Positions 22,493 to 30,385 of a stretch of 37,140 bases of DNA are shown here, piece after piece (within the stretch, counting starts at the first letter, position 1; every line of letters begins with the position of its first letter). Position numbers and translations under genes: made by a program. The notes beneath the pieces were generated by a model. The model worked only from the letters and a program-made list of their open reading frames with translations. It was not told the DNA's origin and did no database searches. Origin of the DNA: Bacilli bacterium (lineage in GTDB: Bacteria > Bacillota_I > Bacilli_A > RF39 > UBA660); assembly GCA_016296435.1 (NCBI GenBank), contig JAEDJI010000003.1, positions 1 to 37,140 of the forward strand. Reading direction: 5' to 3'.

Positions 22493-23572
22493 TTATATAG
22501 CATTTTTTCCAACAAAAACATCATATATTTCCTTATATCGATATCCTAGTTTTGCATACGTTGAATCAGGCACAAGTATTCCTAATTCTATTAATTGGTC
22601 TATTAAAGTAGACACAGTATTTCTTGATACACCAGATTCTTCTTCTATTTCTTTTTTTGTAAAAACTATTTGGTGCATCATAGCAGGCATTATTCTATAT
22701 ACAGCATTACTATTTAATGTTTTTATTTTATCCATATCTCTATTATAAATATTTTTTATCATATTTATTTTAGAAATGTAATTATTACATTGTTCAATAA
22801 TGCATTGTAAGAAAAATTTAATAAATCCTAACATATTACCTTTTCTGCTTTCATTTAAAAATTTATGATAACTAGGTTTATATAGTTCAATTACTTCTGA
22901 TAAAAACAGAATTGGTCTATCATCAGTTAATTTAGCAAGTTGTATAGGAATAAGTGCTCTACCTAATCTACCATTTCCGTCACGATAAGCATGAATAGTT
23001 TCAAACTGAGAATGTGAAATAGCTAAATTAACAAAAAGTGGGTCGATAAATTCATCATTCATATATTTAAATAAATTATCCAATAATAATGGAACATCCT
23101 CAGGAATAGGAGGAATAAAAATTGCCTCTTCAATACCACAACCTTTAGGTCCTATCCAATTTTGAATTGTTCTAATCTTTCCAGGCTCTTTTTCATTACC
23201 TCTAACACTATCTAATAGTATTTTATGAATATGATTTACAAAATGAATATCTATTTTATTACTATTTTTTAAATACTCATTTGAATAGTCAATAACTTTT
23301 TTTAAATTTTGAATTTCTAAATTATCATCACTATTCGGCATATACTTTAAATAATACATTTCATCTTGTGATATTTGAGTTCCTTCTATTTGTGTTGATT
23401 TTAAACTTTCACTTAAAATAATAGAATCAAGAAAAAAACATGAATCAAACTCAATGTTTTTCAAGTATGATTTATATTCTCCATATTTTTCATTAGCTTC
23501 TGAAATTAATTTTAGCAATTCTTTATCTATATTATACTCGATTGGTAATTCTTTTACTTTAAATGGTTCCAT
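22493..23572 (-). CDS. Fic-domain protein with internal inhibitory motif and winged helix
   Basis: Fic enzymes usually transfer AMP from ATP to a protein hydroxyl. The 359-residue protein (ATG at 23572; GGTGAT precedes it) has the catalytic block HSQFETIHAYRDGNGRLGR at 187-205 with H194; Ala replaces the usual Pro after it. The N-terminal helix carries STQIEG (59-64), the class II inhibitory motif (S/T)xxxE(G/N), so the enzyme is probably auto-inhibited. The last 60 residues look like a winged helix (FTKKEIEEESGVSRNTVSTL). It lies downstream of ssrA in the accessory stretch. No antitoxin partner is next to it. Confidence 0.92.
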   Translation of the reverse strand: MEPFKVKELPIEYNIDKELLKLISEANEKYGEYKSYLKNIEFDSCFFLDSIILSESLKSTQIEGTQISQDEMYYLKYMPNSDDNLEIQNLKKVIDYSNEYLKNSNKIDIHFVNHIHKILLDSVRGNEKEPGKIRTIQNWIGPKGCGIEEAIFIPPIPEDVPLLLDNLFKYMNDEFIDPLFVNLAISHSQFETIHAYRDGNGRLGRALIPIQLAKLTDDRPILFLSEVIELYKPSYHKFLNESRKGNMLGFIKFFLQCIIEQCNNYISKINMIKNIYNRDMDKIKTLNSNAVYRIMPAMMHQIVFTKKEIEEESGVSRNTVSTLIDQLIELGILVPDSTYAKLGYRYKEIYDVFVGKNAI

Positions 23573-23619
23573 TTTCATCACCCAATTAAATATTAACATA
23601 TCTAACTATAAAAGTAAAT

Positions 23620-23656
23620 AAAAATGCACAATATTTTAAAATTATTGTGCATTTTT
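23620..23656 (-). terminator. Strong terminator between ssrA and the Fic gene
   Basis: A 14-bp perfect stem (23620-23633 with 23643-23656) has a nine-base loop and ends in TTTTT on the minus strand. It lies 75 bases after the tmRNA 3' end. It separates ssrA from the Fic gene, which then needs its own promoter; TTTACT and TAATAT with a 17-base spacer downstream of it are candidates. Confidence 0.8.
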
Positions 23657-23702
23657 GCATTTTTTTGACATTTTTTGCACAATTTAAGTGCATTTATATA
23701 AA

Positions 23703-23719
23703 GTTCGAATAGTTCGAAC
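23703..23719. promoter_or_regulatory. Short hairpin in the tmRNA 3' trailer
   Basis: GTTCGAA TAG TTCGAAC is a 7-bp hairpin 12 bases after the mature CCA end. It resembles T-loop sequence. It may mark the processing point or be a first weak terminator; the following TTTATATAA is a poor T-run. Confidence 0.5.
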
Positions 23720-23730
23720 AGATTCTCCAA

Positions 23731-24070
23731 TGGTGGAGATGAGGAGAATCGAACTCCTGTCCAAAAGCAAACTAATTTAAACGTCTACAAGTTTAGTTGA
23801 TTAATATTTTTCATTACTTACAGAATAACCAACAATTAAATAAGTAACTATCTTACTTATATTCATCACTATTCGTAAGAAAAATAGTAATATAGTCTGC
23901 TGGGTATTACCCTTAAATATTCCCACAGACTAGGAATATAGAAGAGTTTTGCTTTTTATTTTAAGCAAATGCTAAATTTCTGTTTCCAGTTATATTTAAT
24001 TGTGCATTTAAAGATTGCCATCTACTTGCAGTTTAAATCGTATTACTCCTGTCGAAACCATATCATCCCC
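23731..24070 (-). ncRNA. ssrA: tmRNA (SsrA)
   Basis: tmRNA rescues stalled ribosomes and tags the incomplete protein. The 340-nt RNA begins GGGGATG and ends CATCTCCACCA, which pair as a 7-bp acceptor stem; the T-arm GAGTTCGATTCTC and the 5' GGTTTCGACAGG D-loop-like block are present. The tag frame runs from GCA at 24029 to TAA at 23961: 22 residues starting ASRWQ and ending RNLAFA, the usual hydrophobic degradation signal. The CCA is encoded. smpB and rnr lie upstream, a common Firmicutes order, though one gene intervenes here. Confidence 0.97.
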
Positions 24071-24079
24071 ATTGAGCAA

Positions 24080-24108
24080 ATTATATCACAAATGTGCAAT
24101 TTATTCAA
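24080..24108 (-). promoter_or_regulatory. tmRNA promoter
   Basis: TTGAAT (24103-24108), 17 bases, then TATAAT (24080-24085) on the minus strand, ten bases before the RNA 5' end. The -35 overlaps the stop codon of the preceding gene. Confidence 0.85.
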
Positions 24109-25099
24109 TGATTTTTTGATATTGTTTATCTGCTTTTATTAGATTATCCTTTTTTAGTCTAAAGTGTGCAAATTCTAATGTAACTTTATTTTTCTTGCAG
24201 ATGGTGTCTATGTTATATATGCTTACTTTTATTTTTTGATATTTTTCTTTTGGCACCATTTCATTTAAAGCAAATTGGTGTTGTTTTTGTATTTTTTCAT
24301 TTTTTTGTGATAATATAATTGTTTTTTTTAGTTTATTAAAATAACTTTTTACTTTGCTTAACTCATAATATAGTGAATAGTAAAATTCTGCTTTATCATT
24401 GATATTTTTATTTATGTATATAGCTGGATTTGTTCCTTTCACATGGGAACATGCTCTTATATTTTTATCTAATGATTCTTCTAATACTAAGTATACTCCA
24501 TAATTGTTTAATAGTTTAGTTATTTCTTTGATTGTGTTATTATTTTCTTTTTCTTTTATTTCTTTTAGAAGTATTATTAAATTTTTAGAATTATAAGTTT
24601 TTACTTCTTGTCTTTTGGCTAAATTATCACATCTTTTTATCCAAACAAATGTTGATTTCTTATCTTTTATTTCTTTTTGTGATATTATTTTATTGTCAAA
24701 GTATTCTTCAAATTGATCAAATGTTCTTAGATTAATGTATTCTAAAAGATTTATTGCATTTGTTACATATGAAGTTTTATCTTCTAATTCAATCCACCCT
24801 AGTTTATATATTTGTTTTATTTTAAATGTTTCTAAATAGTTTTTTATTTCTTTTTCATTCTGAAATTTATTAATTAAATAGTTATACATCCTTTTTTTTG
24901 ATTCTACTTTCATTATATAGTTTGGTTCTATATCTGTTAAAAGACTTATTGCAATCATTAAATCAACTGATATTTCTGTTGTTTCATTTAATATTTCATT
25001 CATGTGTTTTTGAGTAATGCCTAGTCTTTGTGCAAAATCTACTTGTGATATTTTATAAATTTCTAAGTATTGTTTTAGCAAGGTTCCAAAGCCGCTCAT
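24101..25099 (-). CDS. XRE regulator with degenerate ImmA/IrrE-like domain
   Basis: Residues 8-62 are an XRE helix-turn-helix (ISQVDFAQRLGITQKHMNEILNETTEIS), similar to the HigA antitoxin type. The C-terminal half (about 195-330) follows the ImmA/IrrE layout: GVYLVLEESL, then GTNPAIYINKN, then FYYSLYYELSKVKSYF. In active members that last block holds HExxH; here it reads YELSK, so the zinc ligands are gone. It is 332 residues and lies between smpB and ssrA with its own promoter. No toxin gene is adjacent. It may be a ligand-binding regulator. Confidence 0.75.
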   Translation of the reverse strand: MSGFGTLLKQYLEIYKISQVDFAQRLGITQKHMNEILNETTEISVDLMIAISLLTDIEPNYIMKVESKKRMYNYLINKFQNEKEIKNYLETFKIKQIYKLGWIELEDKTSYVTNAINLLEYINLRTFDQFEEYFDNKIISQKEIKDKKSTFVWIKRCDNLAKRQEVKTYNSKNLIILLKEIKEKENNNTIKEITKLLNNYGVYLVLEESLDKNIRACSHVKGTNPAIYINKNINDKAEFYYSLYYELSKVKSYFNKLKKTIILSQKNEKIQKQHQFALNEMVPKEKYQKIKVSIYNIDTICKKNKVTLEFAHFRLKKDNLIKADKQYQKIIE

Positions 25100-25118
25100 A
25101 TTATCACTTCCTATATAT

Positions 25119-25147
25119 ATAATAACATGTTGGGTTTATATATGCAA
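25119..25147 (-). promoter_or_regulatory. Promoter of the XRE/IrrE-like gene
   Basis: TTGCAT (25142-25147), 17 bases, then TATTAT (25119-25124) on the minus strand. It starts next to the smpB terminator. Confidence 0.65.
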
Positions 25148-25151
25148 ATAA

Positions 25152-25184
25152 AAAGAACTATAATTATCTATCTTTTAGTTCTTT
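25152..25184 (-). terminator. Terminator after smpB
   Basis: AAAGAACTA (25152-25160) and TAGTTCTTT (25176-25184) pair 9 bp around 15 bases, followed by TTTT on the minus strand. Confidence 0.75.
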
Positions 25185-25601
25185 ATTTATCCTTCTTTGA
25201 ATGTCTTTTTCTTTTAATGTTTCTCTTTTATCATAGTTCTTTTTACCTTTGCATAGTCCTATGAGTACTTTTACTTTATTTTTTTTAAAATATATTTTTA
25301 ATGGAATGAGAGTGTATCCTTCTTTTTCTATTTTGTCTCTTAATTTTAATATTTCTTTCTTATGTAGTAATAGCTTTCTATTTCTTGTTTCTTCTTTTAT
25401 GAATACTCCGGTTTTATCATATGTTTTTATAAACATATTTATTACATAGACTTCATTTTTTCTAATAATTGCATAACTATCTTTGATGTTACATGTTCCT
25501 TGTCTTATAGATTTTACTTCGTTTCCTAGTAGTTCTATTCCACATTCATATTCATCTTCGATAAAGTAGTCGTATTTTGCTTTTCTATTTAGTATTTCCA
25601 T
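25164..25601 (-). CDS. smpB: SsrA-binding protein
   Basis: SmpB binds tmRNA and places it in the stalled ribosome. The 145-residue protein has the family start NRKAKYDYFIEDEYECGIELLGNEVKSIR, the NIKDSYAIIRKNEVYVIN strand, TRNRKLLLHKKEI, and the basic tail CKGKKNYDKRETLKEKDIQR whose end enters the mRNA channel. Its start overlaps rnr by 17 bases, so the two are translationally coupled. Its RNA partner ssrA lies about 1.1 kb downstream. Confidence 0.97.
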   Translation of the reverse strand: MEILNRKAKYDYFIEDEYECGIELLGNEVKSIRQGTCNIKDSYAIIRKNEVYVINMFIKTYDKTGVFIKEETRNRKLLLHKKEILKLRDKIEKEGYTLIPLKIYFKKNKVKVLIGLCKGKKNYDKRETLKEKDIQRRINKELKDR

Positions 25602-27693
25602 TTTGTTTTACCTTTTTTACTTTGTTATCAATTTTTTTTATTGGTTCAAAGTCTATTTCATAGTTTTCAGGATCACTTCTTGTTAATGTTACTTCGATTG
25701 TGTCTCCAAGACGATATATTTTATTAGTTCTTTCTCCGATGATTATTTGTAGTTCTTCATCGTAATTATAATAATCATCCATTGTTTCAAATCCCATTCT
25801 TCCTTCGACTAAATTATCTAGTTCTATAAACATTCCATTTTTAGTGAAACCATTTATTTTTCCTATAAATTGTTCTCCAATATTATTTTGCATGAATTGA
25901 GCCATTCTATATTTATTTGCTTGTTTTTCACATTTTTCTGCTGATATTTCTTGGTTTGATGAGTGAATTGCTATTTCTTCTAATTTTGATTTATATAGAT
26001 CTTGCATTAGTTTATCAAATTCACCATTTAGTATTAAATGTAATACTCTGTGAACTGTTGTATCTGGGTATCTTCTTATTGGACTTGTAAAGTGTGTATA
26101 GTATTCTCCTTTTCTTGAATCTACTCCAATTCCAAAGTGTCCTTCTTTTTGTGTGGTATATTTAGCTTTTGCCATGCATCTTAAAATCATTTGAATAAAT
26201 ATGTCTTTATTTTCTTTTGTTTCTAATTCTTTTAGAATTTTTTGTATTACTTTTGGGTCTGCCATATTAACTTTAATATTTATGTCTACTCCATATGTTT
26301 TCAGTATAGTGAGAGTATTTTTTAATCTTTCTTCATCTGGATACTCATGAATACGGTATATTGATTCTACTCCCATGTTGTATATATATGTTGCTACTGT
26401 TTCATTAGCTGCTAGCATAAAGTCTTCGATTAGAGTTTCTCCAGTATCTTGTAATCTTAATTCAATGCTTTCTACTTCATTGTTTTCGTTTATATTTATT
26501 TTTTTTTCAGGAAGATCGAAGTTTAGCATTCCTCTTTTTTCTCTTGAGTTTCTTAGTATTTTTGCTAGTTCTTCCATTTTATTTAGTGCTTCAACATATT
26601 TTTCATAGTCTTTTTCTACTATGTTTTCATTTAGTATTTTGTTTACTTTTTTATATGTCATTTGAATATTTGAATGAATTATACTTTTAAATATATCAAA
26701 TGTTATTAATTTACCTTGTTTATCAAATTCCATTTCGCATGATAGTGCTAGTCTGTCAACATCTGGATTTAAGGAACATATTCCATTTGATAGTTGTGGT
26801 GGATACATTGGGCTTACTACTCCTGGCATGTAGACACTTGTTGCTTTTTCTCTTGCTTCAAGATCTAATTTTGAATTTTCTTTTACATAGTTTGTTACGT
26901 CTGCTATGTGGACTCCTAGTTTATAGTTGCCATTTTCCAAAATATCAATCGATATAGCATCATCAATGTCTTTAGTATCATCGCCATCAATTGTAAATAT
27001 CATTTTATCTCTTAAATCTCTTCTTCCATTAAAATCTTTTTCTAATACTGATGCTGGTATGTAGTCTAGTTCTTTTAGTGATTCTTCAGTGAATCCTATT
27101 GTGAAATTATTAGCATATAGTATTTTATTTTCTTCCAATTTTGGTGCATTTTTATGACCAATTATAGTGTCTAAGGTTGCACGATAGTACTTTCCTTCTT
27201 TTGTTTTATCTATTTTTATACCAATTAGCATTCCATCTACTATTTTATCATCTAAATTTATTTTATACATGTCTTTGCCTATGACAGCATATCTTTCTTT
27301 ATTGATTGTTTTTACTTCTGCAATTATTCCTTTCCTTTCTATTATTTTTTTAATAGTTCCTGTATTATTATTAAAGTCGGTTATTCTTGCTAATACTTTG
27401 TCTCCTTCAAAACATGTTTTTTTGTACTCTTTATTTATATTTATTGTTTTATTATCATATGATACATAGCAATCACCATTTCTTTTGATGTGAAATATTC
27501 CTTCGACAAAAGGATTAAGGGTATAGTTATCTCCTCCAACACAATAAATTAATTTTTTTTCTTTTAGTTCGTCTATTGTTTCTAAAAATTGTTCATATGT
27601 ATAATTTGTGTATCCACTTTTTTTATAAATATCTTTTAGGTTAATCGCGTTGTTTCTTGATACTTCTAATATATCTAGTATTCTTTCTTCCAT
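25585..27693 (-). CDS. rnr: Ribonuclease R
   Basis: RNase R is a 3'-to-5' exonuclease that degrades structured RNA and works with tmRNA on defective messages. The 702-residue protein (ATG at 27693; AGGTGAT upstream) has an N-terminal winged helix, two cold-shock OB folds, the RNB domain with the metal-binding DGDDTKDIDDAISI, the HFTSPIRRYPDTTVHR block, and a C-terminal S1 domain (IGEQFIGKINGFTKNGMFIEL). The order secG, rnr, smpB is classical. A terminator between secG and rnr suggests partial read-through or a separate promoter. Confidence 0.97.
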   Translation of the reverse strand: MEERILDILEVSRNNAINLKDIYKKSGYTNYTYEQFLETIDELKEKKLIYCVGGDNYTLNPFVEGIFHIKRNGDCYVSYDNKTININKEYKKTCFEGDKVLARITDFNNNTGTIKKIIERKGIIAEVKTINKERYAVIGKDMYKINLDDKIVDGMLIGIKIDKTKEGKYYRATLDTIIGHKNAPKLEENKILYANNFTIGFTEESLKELDYIPASVLEKDFNGRRDLRDKMIFTIDGDDTKDIDDAISIDILENGNYKLGVHIADVTNYVKENSKLDLEAREKATSVYMPGVVSPMYPPQLSNGICSLNPDVDRLALSCEMEFDKQGKLITFDIFKSIIHSNIQMTYKKVNKILNENIVEKDYEKYVEALNKMEELAKILRNSREKRGMLNFDLPEKKININENNEVESIELRLQDTGETLIEDFMLAANETVATYIYNMGVESIYRIHEYPDEERLKNTLTILKTYGVDINIKVNMADPKVIQKILKELETKENKDIFIQMILRCMAKAKYTTQKEGHFGIGVDSRKGEYYTHFTSPIRRYPDTTVHRVLHLILNGEFDKLMQDLYKSKLEEIAIHSSNQEISAEKCEKQANKYRMAQFMQNNIGEQFIGKINGFTKNGMFIELDNLVEGRMGFETMDDYYNYDEELQIIIGERTNKIYRLGDTIEVTLTRSDPENYEIDFEPIKKIDNKVKKVKQNGNTK

Positions 27694-27720
27694 ATTTATC
27701 ACCTGTTTATATAATACCAC

Positions 27721-27746
27721 AAAAAAAACAGAATTACATCTGTTTT
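27721..27746 (-). terminator. Terminator between secG and rnr
   Basis: AAAACAGA (27725-27732) and TCTGTTTT (27739-27746) pair 8 bp around six bases; the minus strand then has eight Ts in a row. It lies only 28 bases before the rnr ATG. Confidence 0.85.
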
Positions 27747-27757
27747 ATCTAATAATA

Positions 27758-27982
27758 CTAAATAAATGAAATTACAGTACATATTATTACGAATAATAGA
27801 CCTAGTACTAATGTGGTTCTACTTATTACTAATTCACTACCACGTTCTTTTCTATTTTTGAATAAATCGCTTGTTGAACCACTAAAAATTGCTCCAGCAT
27901 CGTCTGATTTACCGCTTTGTAATAATACTAATATGATTAATAAAACGCAAATTACTAATAATGCTATTTCTAATATTGTCAT
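27758..27982 (-). CDS. secG: Preprotein translocase subunit SecG
   Basis: SecG is the small SecYEG subunit that assists SecA-driven export. The 74-residue protein has two membrane helices (4-22 and 54-73) and between them the family motif LLQSGKSDDAGAIFSGSTSDLF. Length and topology are typical. AGGAGG precedes the ATG at 27982. It has its own promoter and is followed by a strong terminator before rnr. Confidence 0.95.
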   Translation of the reverse strand: MTILEIALLVICVLLIILVLLQSGKSDDAGAIFSGSTSDLFKNRKERGSELVISRTTLVLGLLFVIICTVISFI

Positions 27983-28008
27983 AGTACGCCTCCTAAATAA
28001 CTAAGAGT

Positions 28009-28037
28009 ATTTTAACATATTTTTTGTTTTAAATCAA
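28009..28037 (-). promoter_or_regulatory. secG promoter
   Basis: TTGATT (28032-28037), 17 bases, then TAAAAT (28009-28014) on the minus strand, about 25 bases before the ATG. Confidence 0.75.
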
Positions 28038-28042
28038 TAGTT

Positions 28043-28996
28043 TTATATAAAACCTATCAACCAAAAGTAGAGATAGAGACTTACTATTATTATGGATGGA
28101 ATTATATATGTTACTTTTGAAATGCATTTTGTTCTAATGTTTTGAATAAAACTTATTATTATAAATATTAAACCTAAAAAAAGAATTGTTGTCGTATTAT
28201 TATCTATTATATTATATATTGGAGATGTTTTATAGATAATATCTGCGAATGATAAAATTGCTAAATTGAATAGATTGCTTCCCACTATGTCTTGTAGTGC
28301 TAAATCATAGTTATCAATGCTTATAAGAGTATAAAATGTTATAACTTCTGGAAGACTTGTAGTTATCCCTAGCAGTATTGCTCCGATTGATCCACTTGAA
28401 AATGATGGATGAGATTGTGCTATGTTATTAACAAATGTTGTTAATAAGACACTTGATGCTATCATGAGAATTGAAGTTATTAATAATTTTCCCTTGATAT
28501 TTTTTATTGGTTTTAAGTCTATTTGGATTTGTTCTTCTTTATTTTTTGGTAATAGTTTTATATAAATAAAATATAGTATGATAATGATAATTGTTGGGAG
28601 ACCTATATTTAGGATTGTAATATTTATTTTTTCTTGTATGAACATATAGATTACTAAATAGTTTATTATTAAAATTAGATAGGTTAAATAATTGGTTTTC
28701 GTGGTTTTTGTTGTATATATTTTCTTTATAAATATTATATCTAAAAGTGCTGTTATAAATATGTTAAAGAGATTACTTCCTAAAATGTTGCCGAGCGATA
28801 ATAAAGGGTTTTTTAATAGTATTGATGATGTACATGTTATTAATTCTGGTAATGCTGTTACTCCCGCTAGGAGTAGACCTCCAATTACTGCTTTTGATAT
28901 GGTGCTGGTCTTGCTTAGATTGTCTGCATATATCGATAGTTTAATGCTTAAGTATATTGTTAAGAATGCAAATATTAAAAAAAATATCTCGTTCAC
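28043..28996 (-). CDS. Sodium/calcium exchanger family (CaCA) membrane protein
   Basis: The 317-residue protein has about ten membrane helices in two homologous halves. The alpha-1 repeat reads AGVTALPELITCTSSIL with NILGSNLFNI, and alpha-2 reads TTSLPEVITFYTLIS with DIVGSNLFNLAI; both acidic ion-binding Glu residues are present. This is the YrbG-like bacterial branch, which exchanges calcium for sodium or protons. I start at the GTG at 28996 because AGGTGAT lies just before it; the GTG at 29005 overlaps that site. It lies 50 bases downstream of the enolase gene and is probably co-transcribed. Confidence 0.88.
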   Translation of the reverse strand: MNEIFFLIFAFLTIYLSIKLSIYADNLSKTSTISKAVIGGLLLAGVTALPELITCTSSILLKNPLLSLGNILGSNLFNIFITALLDIIFIKKIYTTKTTKTNYLTYLILIINYLVIYMFIQEKINITILNIGLPTIIIIILYFIYIKLLPKNKEEQIQIDLKPIKNIKGKLLITSILMIASSVLLTTFVNNIAQSHPSFSSGSIGAILLGITTSLPEVITFYTLISIDNYDLALQDIVGSNLFNLAILSFADIIYKTSPIYNIIDNNTTTILFLGLIFIIISFIQNIRTKCISKVTYIIPSIIIVSLYLYFWLIGFI

Positions 28997-29046
28997 TGTA
29001 ATCACCTATTAATTTATATGTTGACGTGTAACGAAATATTTTAAAA

Positions 29047-30261
29047 CTATAAATTTTCTTCTATTCTTAGAAGTCTATTGTATTTGCATATTCTTTCTCC
29101 ACGAGATAGAGAACCGCTTTTTATGTAAGGAATTCCTAAACCTACTGCAAAATCGCTTATAAATGTATCTTCTGTTTCTCCACTTCGATGGGATAATATC
29201 ATATTTATGTTATTTTGTCTGGCTAGGTTTATAGTGTCTAGCATTTCACTTATTGTTCCTATTTGATTAGCTTTTAAAAGAATGAAATTGGTTGATTTAT
29301 TATCTATTCCTTTTTGCAATAAGTTTTTGTTTGTTGTATATAAATCATCTCCAACTATGTTTGTGTTTAGTTCCTTAGATAGTTTGGAAAATCCTATAAA
29401 ATCTTGTTCTTCAAGCGGGTCTTCGATTGAGAAAATTGGGTATTTTTTTACTAATTCTTTATACATCTCTATCATTTGGTCTTTTCTTTTGTATTCGTCA
29501 TCTATTAAGTACATTTTTTTATTTCTATCATAAAATGATGTGGCTGCAATGTCTAATGAAATTAATACATCTTCTCTTGGCTGATACCCTGATATTTCTA
29601 TTGCTTTAATGATGGTATCTAGCGCTTCTTTATTGTTTTTCAGATTTGGAGCAAAGCCTCCTTCATCTCCAACGTTTGTGTTATAACCTTGACCTTTTAG
29701 TATATTTTTTAGGTTATGAAATATTTCGCTTGCTATTTGAAGTTGTTCTTTTACTGTTTTTCTATTTATTATAATCATGAATTCTTGAAATTCAATTTTA
29801 TTATCAGCATGCATGCCTCCATTTAAAATGTTAAACATGCAATAAGGTATTTGTTTATTGCTCCCTATGTATTGATATAGTTCTTTATTTTCTTTTTGTG
29901 CACATGCTTTTATGTATGCTAATGATACTGATAGAATAGCATTTGCACCAAGATTAGTTTTATTTTTAGTATTATCTAATTTTATTAGTAATTCATCTAA
30001 TTCTTTGAAGTTTTTAAAATCTTTATTTATAATATTTTCTTTTATTATAGTGTTAACATTGTTTACTGCTTTTAACACACCTTTCCCTAGGTATCTTTTT
30101 TCGTTGTCACGTAATTCTAATGCTTCATTTGAACCAGTCGAGGCACCACTTGGAATGCTTGCTCTTCCTATAATGTTTCCTTCGATTGTTATATCTGTTT
30201 CTACTGTTGGCCATCCTCTAGAGTCTAATATTTCTCTTGAAATGACATTTATTATTTTCAT
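29047..30261 (-). CDS. eno: Enolase, short divergent form
   Basis: Enolase converts 2-phosphoglycerate to phosphoenolpyruvate. At 404 residues it is about 25 shorter than usual, yet the catalytic set is there: SGASTG loop, EFQEF and GDEGGFAPNL glutamates, metal ligands in SLDIAA, SIEDP and VGDDL, the Lys in LLKANQIGT, LSHRSGETEDTF and the IKSGS Lys. Several usually invariant stretches differ: SLSRGERICKYN replaces the common APSRSERxAKYN and SIEDPLEEQDF replaces SIEDGLxExDW. It stands away from other glycolytic genes. It may be the main enolase of this lineage or a second copy. Confidence 0.9.
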   Translation of the reverse strand: MKIINVISREILDSRGWPTVETDITIEGNIIGRASIPSGASTGSNEALELRDNEKRYLGKGVLKAVNNVNTIIKENIINKDFKNFKELDELLIKLDNTKNKTNLGANAILSVSLAYIKACAQKENKELYQYIGSNKQIPYCMFNILNGGMHADNKIEFQEFMIIINRKTVKEQLQIASEIFHNLKNILKGQGYNTNVGDEGGFAPNLKNNKEALDTIIKAIEISGYQPREDVLISLDIAATSFYDRNKKMYLIDDEYKRKDQMIEMYKELVKKYPIFSIEDPLEEQDFIGFSKLSKELNTNIVGDDLYTTNKNLLQKGIDNKSTNFILLKANQIGTISEMLDTINLARQNNINMILSHRSGETEDTFISDFAVGLGIPYIKSGSLSRGERICKYNRLLRIEENL

Positions 30262-30320
30262 ATCATCACCTATCCTTGTGAATATTATATAATATTTTTT
30301 GTATAAATAAAACTTTTTTA

Positions 30321-30349
30321 TTGATTTTGGAAAGAAAAAAAGTTATTAT
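30321..30349 (+). promoter_or_regulatory. Promoter of the FemAB gene
   Basis: TTGATT (30321-30326), 17 bases, then TATTAT (30344-30349) on the plus strand, about 30 bases before the start. In the same gap TATAAT on the minus strand near 30286 may serve eno, but its -35 is poor. Confidence 0.65.
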
Positions 30350-30385
30350 AGTAGTATAATAATATAATGAAGGATGAGTGATAGT

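Noticed and set aside
19700..23600. Prophage or integrated island
   Set aside because: No integrase, transposase, phage structural gene or repeated ssrA end was found; only small accessory genes and a short direct repeat.
23703..23730. A tRNA gene beside tmRNA, suggested by TTCGAA repeats
   Set aside because: No acceptor stem, D-arm or anticodon arm can be drawn around it; it is better explained as trailer hairpins.
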